A stretch of 12,579 nucleotides of DNA, from positions 1-12,579 of the forward strand of contig CAKUDT010000018.1 in the NCBI GenBank assembly GCA_934645125.1, given 5' to 3'. This document shows, in pieces, positions 6,943-12,579 of the stretch. Numbering within the stretch: position 1 is the stretch's first letter; the number at the start of each line of letters is the position of its first letter. The notes under the pieces were generated by a model. That model had not been told where the DNA came from. It saw only the letters and a list, made by a program, of their open reading frames with translations, and did not search any database. The DNA is from an uncultured Eggerthellaceae bacterium (GTDB lineage: Bacteria; Actinomycetota; Coriobacteriia; Coriobacteriales; Eggerthellaceae). The position numbers were made by a program, and so were the translations under genes.

Positions 6943-6977
6943 CAGCAAAGCCGTCCTTCGGGGGCGGCTTTGCTGTT
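6943..6977 (+). terminator. UUCG-capped hairpin, likely terminator after arsM
   Basis: A perfect 11-bp stem (CAGCAAAGCCG at 6943-6953 with 6965-6975) is topped by a short CC/GG helix closed by a TTCG tetraloop (6957-6960), a very stable fold. Only a weak U-rich tail (TTCGTTGTTC) follows. It lies 164 bases after the arsM stop, so it may instead serve an undetected transcript. Confidence 0.6.
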
Positions 6978-7064
6978 CGTTGTTCGGCGTGTGCGGTGGT
7001 GGTTTCCTGCTGGTTTTGTTTCCGGGCGTCCACAAATCGTGCCATTTCAGCTGCTTCGAGCGCT

Positions 7065-7299
7065 ATGTTGTTGAAAAAACGCTTCCGAATTCGAAGTTGT
7101 GATAGGTTGGAAGTAGGTCGGGGAGTCAAATCGCGTCGTTTTCCGAGGCGGGCGCCGCTATGGGAAAATCTGCTTTAGTAAATCACCAGCTCAGAACTAT
7201 GCTTAGTTAAGATACATTGCAGGACCAAGCCAATCTAGCAATTCAACCTACTTCCAACCTATCACAACTTCGAATTCTAGGCACAAAATCCAACAACAT
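7065..7299. repeat. Perfect 32-bp inverted repeat around a 127-bp core, with matched outer repeats
   Basis: Bases 7087-7118 and 7246-7277 are exact reverse complements over 32 bp; each arm begins or ends in GAATTC. Outside each arm, after exactly 13 unmatched bases, lies a further 9-bp inverted match: ATGTTGTTG (7065-7073) and CAACAACAT (7291-7299). The core (7119-7245) has no clear gene. No target-site duplication is visible and no recombinase is encoded in the window. The layout resembles a small invertible DNA switch, a MITE-like element or the stem of a structured RNA. The repeat is directly visible; its role is not. Confidence 0.9.
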
Positions 7300-7625
7300 G
7301 AGGGGACACGGCCCGCCACAACAAGAATCGAGCCAAGAGCCAAGGATAACTTTCTTTGCGCGTTTAAAAGAACGGAATCCACAGAAACAAAAGCTCTTTT
7401 CGCGCAATGAGGTGCGAAAATGAGGCGCAGCGTATCACGAAAACAGGAGCAAGCGCTCGTTGGGCGCTTGCAGGTAAGCCCAGTAAAGTCGGACGGCGAG
7501 CGGTCGTAATGTTGGGTATCGTGCATTCCGAGCAAGAAGTTCTTTACCGGTGGTTCCATAGCCAGCAGCTTCGGATCAGCAAATTTTGCAGCGTTCGCTA
7601 AAGGCGGCTTAAGCCGTAAGCGATT

Positions 7626-8249
7626 CTAGGCCTTTCGCAGCTCGCGTCCCAGCATGTCGATGAGCATGGACGCGGCGGTGCCTGCAGCCTCCACTCCCAG
7701 ATAATGCTCGGCATTGGCATCTGCCAGCACTTTTGCAGATGCCGGAAACTCGTCATCGCTGAGCCAAATATATGCCAACAGGGGAAGATGCGGTGCCAGC
7801 ACGAAGGTGAAGGTGACATCGGCCGATGACCCTGATTCCACGCCGCCAATAGCTTGGCATGCGCGGATGAGGTCTTGCTGCGAAAATCCCGAAAGCTGCC
7901 GTGCCGCATTCTGGCGTATTTCCGCATCAAAGCTGGTTCCCCTAATGAGGCCCCCCTCGGAAAAATCGGATAACCCCATCCAGGTGCCCGCCGGCGCACA
8001 TCCGTCACCGTCGGCTAGATATTGGAGAATCACCAGTTCATGCCACATATCGAAGGCACCTGTCAGAGTGAAAGTCTCTGGGGAAACAGACAATGTACGC
8101 CCCAAGCTTTCCAGTTGTAGCGAGCCGTTGGGAGAAAGGGATCCGCCGCCATTTTGAGCCGCTTCCCGAAGGCCAACTGCCGCCAGGCGCTGGCAAATGG
8201 CTCCAGCGAAACGCTGATACTGCGGAGTGTTCTGGTAGTTTGCTTCCAT
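7626..8249 (-). CDS. DUF3786 domain protein
   Basis: This 207-residue protein resembles DUF3786: a central WHELVILQYLADGDG stretch, then PAGTWMGLSDFSEGG, a helical middle, FTFVLAPHLPLLAYIWLSDDEFPAS with its conserved acidic DDEF, and a C-terminal ADANAEHYLGVE segment. The family is found mostly in anaerobes and has no established function. No signal peptide or membrane helix is seen, so it is probably cytoplasmic. The start at 8249 follows a GAAAGGG site about 9 bases upstream. It stands alone: more than 600 bases separate it from the inverted-repeat arm on one side and 228 bases from the next gene on the other. A 12-base palindrome (7605-7616) just past its stop lacks a U-run and is not a clear terminator. 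Confidence 0.82.
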   Translation of the reverse strand: MEANYQNTPQYQRFAGAICQRLAAVGLREAAQNGGGSLSPNGSLQLESLGRTLSVSPETFTLTGAFDMWHELVILQYLADGDGCAPAGTWMGLSDFSEGGLIRGTSFDAEIRQNAARQLSGFSQQDLIRACQAIGGVESGSSADVTFTFVLAPHLPLLAYIWLSDDEFPASAKVLADANAEHYLGVEAAGTAASMLIDMLGRELRKA

Positions 8250-8350
8250 AGAGTTTGCCCTTTCGTTCTTGCGGCACGCGCGGCCCGTGCGAATTGTTGG
8301 TTGGTTACAAGAATACTAGAAGCTGTGCCAGCGGGATAGCTGCAGGGGGC

Positions 8351-8383
8351 ATGGAACAGGGGACGAAGGCTTGTTCCATTTGG
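8351..8383. repeat. Dispersed 32-nt repeat, copy 1, with a hairpin
   Basis: Bases 8352-8383 match 10668-10699 at 26 of 32 positions in the same orientation, sharing TGGAACAGGGGA, GAAGG and TTTGG. Within this copy, ATGGAACA (8351-8358) pairs with TGTTCCAT (8372-8379) to form an 8-bp stem that copy 2 has lost. It lies in the gap between the DUF3786 gene and the next small gene. Confidence 0.6.
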
Positions 8384-8477
8384 TTCGTATGTATTACCAG
8401 TCAGCTGCGTTGGCAGGTGGAGTAATTCGTTGGAGCTAATCTCTGCCCCTTTGTTCCGCCTTGTTAAACTTCGTCTC

Positions 8478-8759
8478 CTATAAAAATCTTCGCTTCAGTT
8501 CGAGTTGTTCGGTTTTGCCTTCAAGGATGTCTAGGATGTTGTCGTAAGGGATTGCGCTTGGAAATATTTTCACCGACCAAACATCTTCTTCGGAAATCGG
8601 GAATATGTTAATTTCTTTAGCGTCGGGATCAGTGACAATTCTGAAGTGGTCAAACATTACCAATTCGGTTCGCGTAGGGCTGCTAATTGCCGTCTTGAGC
8701 GCAAGAGTTTTCTCTTCGTTCTTGCTTGCCAAAAAAATCGGATCAAACGTCTTTTCCAT
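8478..8759 (-). CDS. Small hypothetical protein
   Basis: I do not recognise this 93-residue protein. It is soluble-looking and acidic in the middle, with alternating hydrophobic residues (ELVMFDHFRIVTD, then EINIFPISEEDVWSVKIFPS) that suggest a small beta-rich fold, and a basic C-terminus (LELKRRFL). No catalytic motif is visible. The start is well supported: AAGGGG lies about 5 bases before the ATG on the minus strand. The gene is more A+T-rich than the arsenic half of the window and lies just inside the repeat copy at 8352-8383, next to the AbiE pair, so it may have arrived with that cassette. Confidence 0.65.
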   Translation of the reverse strand: MEKTFDPIFLASKNEEKTLALKTAISSPTRTELVMFDHFRIVTDPDAKEINIFPISEEDVWSVKIFPSAIPYDNILDILEGKTEQLELKRRFL

Positions 8760-9065
8760 AATGCCCCTTTTTACAATATATTTTCAAGGGTACACTTTGG
8801 TGCTTTGGGAGCGTGGGGCGAAAATGGTGCATGCAGACAAGCTCGGGCCGTTATTTCGATGCCTTGTTGTTAGTCCGCCTGTTTGGTTCGCAGTTTTCTA
8901 CGATTTGTTCGAATTGCATGCAGCACAGAGAATAAATCCGCTAGCGACATTGCCGCGTCAACCAGGCGGACGTGCCGATCCTTTATTACTACGCACTTGA
9001 CACCCGTTCCCTGTACAAGGCGAACCGACGCATCGCACTTATCTCAGGTTCCTTGCTGTAAAAGT
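8760..9065. other. Gap with a possible gene remnant
   Basis: No intact gene is seen. On the plus strand, codons 8945-9061 read as 38 residues of protein-like sequence (including NQADVPILYYYALDTRSLY) up to a TAA at 9059. The frame opens right after a TAG at 8942 and has no start codon or ribosome binding site. Another frame just before it (about 8880-8990) also looks protein-like, as if one gene had suffered a frameshift. This may be the 3' end of a decayed gene. Confidence 0.3.
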
Positions 9066-9920
9066 CTAATCGTTGGTGCCTAATAACCTTGCGAGAATGT
9101 TCTTTGCTGTTTCGCAACAGTCCTGAAGGGAGATTTCCTCTACGTAGGGATTCTTCTTTTTGTATTTCGCCCATTGCGAGAGCATAGTTGCATCGCTGGC
9201 AACGTCTTCGAGGACACCGGCCCATTGGTTAATAGTTTCCCAGCTGCCTCTTTTCTTGCAGGTTGACTCGAGCGCGGCACGTAGGATTCCCATATCAACG
9301 CAGTCGCCCTTAGTGCTCAGAAGAACGTGGATATCGTAGAAGTCGCGGGGGCGGGTGTTTGCGACGCCGCGGGAGACTACGGTCTCGAGTTTCTCCGTCA
9401 GTACGGTCTCGAGTGGATACGCCATGAGGCTGATCTCGCCCTCGCCGAAGAGCAGCGGATAGCTGTATTCCACTGCATCTGGCGTGATTCTGTCTCCGGT
9501 GGTAACGTCCACCGTCAGCGGCACCGACATTGGCGCGTAGCTGGCTTTGAGGTAGACTCGGATGCCGGGGTAGTCGTCGGTCTTTCGAATGTCCTCTGTT
9601 CTGTCGAACTCGAACCTCCAGTCGTCGTCCGCCGGCGTCGCTGCAATCTCGCGAAACGTTCTCTCTGCCGACTCATGGGTGAGGGTGAATCCTCGGACTG
9701 TCGTATCGAGATCCATAGTGGTTCTGGCGCCGACGCCCACGAGGGAGGAGATGAGCATGCCACCTTTGATGACCACATTATTTCGCCAAGCTGACCTCGA
9801 GAGACGCTCGAGTAGCCGCTCAAAGAGATAGTTCTGCATCATTGCCTGGGCGGGAATGCCAGCATTTTTTGCCATTTTTTTCACTCGGGCTTTGAGCTGC
9901 ATCGCGTTTGTCGTTTTCAT
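9066..9920 (-). CDS. abiEii: AbiEii nucleotidyltransferase toxin of a type IV toxin-antitoxin system
   Basis: This 284-residue protein belongs to the AbiEii/AbiGii nucleotidyltransferase family, whose members stop growth (and phage production) by modifying a nucleic-acid target; MenT toxins of the same family act on tRNA ends. Visible motifs are KGGMLISSLVGVGARTTMDLD (52-72), carrying the paired glycines, Arg66 and the metal-binding acids D70/D72; D138 in LTVDVTTGD; and the TEKLETVVSRG (175-185) and RPRDFYD (190-196) blocks. All key residues appear intact, so the toxin should be active. Its ATG overlaps the TGA of the upstream antitoxin gene by four bases (ATGA), giving translational coupling. 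The length is normal for the family. The target in this organism cannot be read from the sequence. Confidence 0.93.
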   Translation of the reverse strand: MKTTNAMQLKARVKKMAKNAGIPAQAMMQNYLFERLLERLSRSAWRNNVVIKGGMLISSLVGVGARTTMDLDTTVRGFTLTHESAERTFREIAATPADDDWRFEFDRTEDIRKTDDYPGIRVYLKASYAPMSVPLTVDVTTGDRITPDAVEYSYPLLFGEGEISLMAYPLETVLTEKLETVVSRGVANTRPRDFYDIHVLLSTKGDCVDMGILRAALESTCKKRGSWETINQWAGVLEDVASDATMLSQWAKYKKKNPYVEEISLQDCCETAKNILARLLGTND

Positions 9921-10498
9921 AGCAGCATCTCCAGGTAGTTTCGTATCTTTCTTTCGACGCCAAGCTTGCGCGCGTATTCAACGAGCTTCACCACATCTTT
10001 CTTGGGGCTCTTGGAATAAGCTTGCATTGCAGGTGTAACGAGTTGAAGGTCTATTGTGCTCTGGCCCCTGACCAGATCGCAAAGCGTTCTTTCCAGGTCG
10101 TATGCCCTAACTACGTTGCCGCCCTGAGTGGTCTGTTCCGTTAATCCGAACTCAAGCACATCATCAGCGCAGGTGCGGCATACGATGCCCGCTTCCCTGG
10201 CGGGTGTGGCATTGTAACCTCGCGGGAACGTCATGGTAAGGGAGAAGGGAGCGCGGTCGGTCATACCATGCAGGAACAGCGCCGTATCATCAGAGAAGAT
10301 TCCGCGGGAAAAGCGGTGCTGTGCGATGAAATAGGGATCTTCCCAGGTCTCCGGAAGAGAGTAGAGCCCTCGCTCGACCTGCACCAGGTCTCCTTTGCTG
10401 ACAGCTTCGGTGAGCTTTCGCCTGGGAATACCGGCGGCGGTGGCCTGCGCCGAGGACACGTAACCGTTGTGGATCTTTGCGAGTTCGACTAAGGTCAT
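9917..10498 (-). CDS. abiEi: AbiEi antitoxin and autorepressor
   Basis: This 193-residue protein matches the AbiEi antitoxin family. The N-terminal 45 residues form a winged-helix domain (ELAKIHNGYVSSAQATAAGIPRRKL, then GDLVQVERGLYSLP), which in studied members binds inverted repeats in the operon's own promoter. The rest is the antitoxin domain, with YDLERTLCDLVRG near 133-145 and a basic C-terminal helix region (RKLGVERKIRNYLEMLL). In type IV systems the antitoxin counters toxin activity without a stable complex. The start at 10498 follows AAGGGGA with about 5 bases of spacing. A large symmetric palindrome lies immediately upstream at 10515-10560, fitting autoregulation. The gene precedes and overlaps the toxin gene. 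Confidence 0.92.
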   Translation of the reverse strand: MTLVELAKIHNGYVSSAQATAAGIPRRKLTEAVSKGDLVQVERGLYSLPETWEDPYFIAQHRFSRGIFSDDTALFLHGMTDRAPFSLTMTFPRGYNATPAREAGIVCRTCADDVLEFGLTEQTTQGGNVVRAYDLERTLCDLVRGQSTIDLQLVTPAMQAYSKSPKKDVVKLVEYARKLGVERKIRNYLEMLL

Positions 10499-10514
10499 GC
10501 AGTCCCCTTCCGCG

Positions 10515-10560
10515 TGTACAATTATGCTTAATATTATTTCATATTAAGCTTGAAAGTACA
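10515..10560 (-). promoter_or_regulatory. Palindromic operator/promoter of the AbiE operon
   Basis: The site is symmetric: TGTAC (10515-10519), 6 bases, GCTTAATAT (10526-10534), 6 bases, ATATTAAGC (10541-10549), 6 bases, GTACA (10556-10560). All 14 arm bases on each side pair. On the minus strand it contains a weak -35 (TTGTAC, 10561-10556), a 17-base spacer and AATAAT as the -10 (10538-10533), so a bound AbiEi would block the promoter. The palindrome is observed; AbiEi binding follows from the family. Confidence 0.75.
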
Positions 10561-10831
10561 ACATGAAATGGTAATGCGGGCGTCTGATGACGGTGGTCGC
10601 GCGGCCTAATACTCATGGAAAGTTGATGCTCTCGTCTGGACAAGGATGGCGTTGGGCTTGACGGGCGTGGAACAGGGGATGAAGGTTTGCCTCCTTTGGC
10701 TCCTGCGCTGTTGGGGGTCGTGCTGACATGTGCAGGATGACTTTTTGGAATAAACATCCGCTGCTTCTTATTCCGCGTTCCGGCCTAGGGCTGCAACATG
10801 ATTAGTTGAATCGGGCGCTAGATACAAGCGC
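10561..10831. other. Intergenic stretch with repeat copy 2 (10668-10699)
   Basis: I see no gene here. Bases 10668-10699 are a direct copy (26 of 32) of the repeat at 8352-8383, without its hairpin. A 7-bp stem (10747-10753 with 10768-10774) is present but has no U-run on the plus strand and an A-run on the minus strand, so it is not a terminator. Confidence 0.5.
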
Positions 10832-11017
10832 CTACTCAAGCAAGGACAGCACTTCAGCTCGCTCTTCCTCTATAGTCTCGATTAACTCTTCGGTGAACTG
10901 ACCGCCGACGAGGCGAAACAGGACGCGGTGTGTTGCGGGGTAGAAGATTGCGTCTGACACTATGATGCCCCAATCCAGGGCGCTCCATCTAAGAACATCG
11001 CAGAATGCAAATGACAA
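10832..11017 (-). CDS. Short ORF or gene remnant behind mcrC
   Basis: A 61-codon frame begins at a TTG and ends at a TAG at 10832-10834. The sequence looks like genuine protein (RWSALDWGIIVSDAIFYP, then an acidic helix TEELIETIEEERAEVLSLLE). The same frame stays open upstream to the mcrC stop codon at 11084-11086, and the codons before the TTG also look protein-like, yet contain no ATG or GTG. An AGGG lies too close to the TTG to be a good ribosome binding site. It may be a small gene co-transcribed with mcrBC or the 3' end of a broken one. I do not recognise a family. Confidence 0.35.
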   Translation of the reverse strand: MSFAFCDVLRWSALDWGIIVSDAIFYPATHRVLFRLVGGQFTEELIETIEEERAEVLSLLE

Positions 11018-11083
11018 TTTCCCTGCTTCCCATTGATGCAGGCGATATCGATATCGATCAGCCTTGATTGTACAATCGTGCCG

Positions 11084-12127
11084 CTAAATGGTCTTGACTA
11101 TTGAGTCAAGTTGCTGACGAATCAATTCAAAAGGCTGATTTAGATCCAATGTCCGGACTGCTATCTGGTTTCCACTCATCTTGTAAGACTCGTCTAGAGA
11201 GATACTCTCGTCCGTCTTAGCATAAAGGAGCATCCCGGAAATCCTATGCTCTATCTCCTGCGCTGCCAGGCCGGCTTCCATGTTTTTGACATAAGCGAAG
11301 ATTTGATACAGGTTTTCCGAGTGGATTGAATGTCGGCTAAAACGCGTTTGGAGCAAGTGGGTGTAGTACTTGGTGTCGATGATGAGTATGTTTTTCGAAT
11401 CCAATTCGCGTCTTTCGAGAGTGATGTCGGTACGCATGGCTGGCAGAAGGTTGTCATAGTCGTCATCGAGCGCCCAAGGAATGAACGGGGCGGTTGCTGA
11501 GAGCTCTTTTCCGTGTTCTGTTCTGAAGTACTCGAGCACGAACTTCTCATAAAGCCTGCTCATGACCTCCTCATCGAAAACCTCGATTTTAAGATTTCCC
11601 GCGTTTTCTGTTTGGATCAGTCCCCGGATGACAAGGTGAGAGACGGAAACCAACATTTGATATGTTCGGCTGTTCCTGTCATATCTGTGGTTCCACGCGA
11701 TCTTGCGTTCGTCTAATAAGTCACCGGCCGACAAGTAGGAAAGAGCCCTTTTCAGAGCTTTGCTCCTATCCTTGCTTATCTTTGACCTGAGCAGCTTGTT
11801 GCTTGCGGTCTTCAGAATCTGGTTGAGGTAGTTATTCTCGGTGAATTCGTCGAACTCGCAGTGCAAACGACCTTTTATCTGGGAGTTCATTTTGATGGAA
11901 GAAGATACGTCGATCTTGCCCTTGGGAGACCTTGTGTCCTCTCTGGTGGAGACATAGTCCCTCTTAAGGCCACGCTTAACCTGCTGGTTAATTCCTTTTG
12001 TCAAAATGGCTTCAAGGAGATCTTCTGCGTTATCAAACTCTTCTGCGGCAATACTTGCATAACCCTTGCTTCTCAAGGCAGAGAAGGCGTAAGCGAGCAT
12101 GTAGTAGATGTTCTTGACTGGAATCAT
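11084..12127 (-). CDS. mcrC: McrC nuclease subunit of a type IV McrBC restriction system
   Basis: This 347-residue protein is the McrC partner of McrB. Together they cut DNA carrying modified cytosines; McrC supplies the nuclease and stimulates McrB's GTPase. The N-terminus (IPVKNIYYMLAYAF) and the middle block SPKGKIDVSSSIK, then EFTENNYLNQILK, are typical of McrC. The PD-(D/E)xK nuclease core is visible: PAMRTDITLE with D234, IIDTKYY with D251 and K253, and the following NLYQIFAYV helix with Q275. The catalytic residues are intact. It starts 4 bases after the mcrB stop codon, so translation is likely coupled. No clear terminator follows; a 5-bp hairpin overlaps the end of the downstream ORF. 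Confidence 0.93.
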   Translation of the reverse strand: MIPVKNIYYMLAYAFSALRSKGYASIAAEEFDNAEDLLEAILTKGINQQVKRGLKRDYVSTREDTRSPKGKIDVSSSIKMNSQIKGRLHCEFDEFTENNYLNQILKTASNKLLRSKISKDRSKALKRALSYLSAGDLLDERKIAWNHRYDRNSRTYQMLVSVSHLVIRGLIQTENAGNLKIEVFDEEVMSRLYEKFVLEYFRTEHGKELSATAPFIPWALDDDYDNLLPAMRTDITLERRELDSKNILIIDTKYYTHLLQTRFSRHSIHSENLYQIFAYVKNMEAGLAAQEIEHRISGMLLYAKTDESISLDESYKMSGNQIAVRTLDLNQPFELIRQQLDSIVKTI

Positions 12128-12131
12128 TTCT

Positions 12132-12579
12132 TTAATTTGCAGCTGACCTTAGGCGCTGCGCCCACTCCTTAACCTTCGCCGGCTCGTCGTACCAATACTC
12201 ACGCAAAAGTGGCACGAGCTCGTAGTTCACGATAGCAGCGAGTCGCGCACTATCCGCCTTTCCTGAAGGAATGCCACAGAAGTAGCTGTGGCCTATGCAG
12301 AACCCCTCGCCGAGGATGTCGTCTTCGGAAATTTCAACATTAAGCTGCTTGACCGTTGAGACCAGTGATGCGAATTGGTCGCTGTCCAAATCGTCCAAGT
12401 AAGCTTTGAAACCGTCCGAGTCGAATCCCGGGCGAATATCAAAGAACGCGAAACGCCTGCGCAGGGCGTAATCGAGCATGGCAAGACTTCTGTCTGCCGT
12501 GTTCATCATGCCGATGATGCGAACGTTCTTTGGCACGGAAAATTCCTCATCGGAATACAGGAGGTTCAACCCAACGCCG
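12132..12579 (-). CDS. mcrB: McrB GTPase subunit, C-terminal part only
   Basis: The frame is open to the right edge of the window, so only the last 149 or so residues are seen; an apparent TTG start near 12569 is internal. The visible part belongs to the AAA+ GTPase McrB: FSVPKNVRIIGMMNTADRS (the sensor-type NTADRS block), LDYALRRRFAFFDIRP (the arginine-finger region), then GEGFCIGHSYF and a C-terminal helical part (YELVPLLREYW) typical of the family. The nucleotide-binding Walker motifs and the DNA-reading N-terminal domain lie outside the window, so the kind of modified DNA recognised cannot be judged. It is followed after 4 bases by mcrC. Confidence 0.93.
   Translation of the reverse strand, partial: GVGLNLLYSDEEFSVPKNVRIIGMMNTADRSLAMLDYALRRRFAFFDIRPGFDSDGFKAYLDDLDSDQFASLVSTVKQLNVEISEDDILGEGFCIGHSYFCGIPSGKADSARLAAIVNYELVPLLREYWYDEPAKVKEWAQRLRSAAN

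Larger units (their letters stand above)
6780..7625. other. Gene-poor stretch between arsM and the defence genes
   Basis: I see no convincing gene here. The stretch holds the hairpin at 6943-6977, the inverted-repeat element at 7065-7299 and an 8-bp hairpin (7449-7456 with 7464-7471). Frames on both strands are open for at most about 100 codons and lack ribosome binding sites. A plus-strand run at about 6824-6940 reads somewhat like protein but opens right after a stop. This suggests decayed coding or mobile DNA. Confidence 0.5.

Noticed and set aside
7119..7245. tRNA or other known RNA gene in the core of the inverted repeat
   Set aside because: No cloverleaf, no T-arm GGTTCGA sequence and no recognisable conserved RNA pattern could be found.
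7248..7559. Minus-strand open frame of 103 codons
   Set aside because: It has no convincing ribosome binding site, the protein is Cys-rich and irregular, and its 3' end runs into the inverted-repeat arm. Probably non-coding, though a repeat-borne ORF cannot be excluded.
7605..7616. Palindrome CGGCTTAAGCCG as terminator of the DUF3786 gene
   Set aside because: It is a self-complementary 12-mer with a usable stem of only about 4 bp and no U-run on the minus strand.
1..12579. CRISPR array
   Set aside because: No regularly spaced direct repeats with unique spacers occur; the repeats seen are a 9-bp tandem pair, one inverted repeat and one dispersed pair.

Overview
The gene content points to an anaerobic, cytochrome-rich actinobacterium of the Eggerthellaceae/Coriobacteriia type. 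This is an inference from the Tat-exported flavoprotein reductase paired with a membrane-anchored multiheme cytochrome, the cysteine-tailed arsenic proteins and the G+C-rich coding style; no rRNA or tRNA is present to confirm it. The window splits into an arsenic/respiration half (about 1-6980) and a defence half (about 7620-12579), separated by a gene-poor stretch that carries a striking inverted repeat.

Left half. The window opens inside a cysteine-rich DUF2703 protein (1-633) whose upstream part is off the edge. A convergent TetR-family regulator follows (775-1359, minus). Divergent from it is a compact four-gene plus-strand operon: a five-haem-motif NapC/NirT/NrfH-like cytochrome (1756-2337), an FMN-binding lipoprotein with a covalent-flavin motif (2395-2886), a Tat-signal FAD flavoprotein of the fumarate-reductase family (2902-4749) and a six-helix membrane protein (4768-5496). 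The operon ends at a strong intrinsic terminator. Next comes a complete arsenite S-adenosylmethyltransferase, arsM (5718-6779), with all the expected cysteines and a cysteine-rich tail. The predicted electron path is menaquinol to cytochrome to FMN lipoprotein to flavoprotein to an unknown acceptor outside the cytoplasm. A perfect 10-bp inverted repeat upstream of the operon (1627-1651) shares arm sequence and 5-nt spacing with an imperfect inverted repeat on the -35 box of arsM (5588-5612). The TetR protein may therefore control both, linking the reductase to arsenic metabolism.

Middle. About 845 bases (6780-7625) have no convincing gene. They hold a UUCG-capped terminator-like hairpin and a perfect 32-bp inverted repeat around a 127-bp core, with an outer 9-bp repeat at matched spacing. 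It looks like a small invertible or MITE-like element.

Right half, all genes on the minus strand: a DUF3786 protein (7626-8249), a small unknown protein (8478-8759), an AbiE-type type IV toxin-antitoxin pair (AbiEi 9917-10498, AbiEii 9066-9920, 4-base overlap) with a palindromic operator, a short ORF directly behind mcrC, and an McrBC methylation-dependent restriction system (mcrC 11084-12127; mcrB enters from the right edge). Two related 32-nt direct repeats (8352-8383 and 10668-10699) bracket the AbiE module, suggesting an acquired defence cassette.
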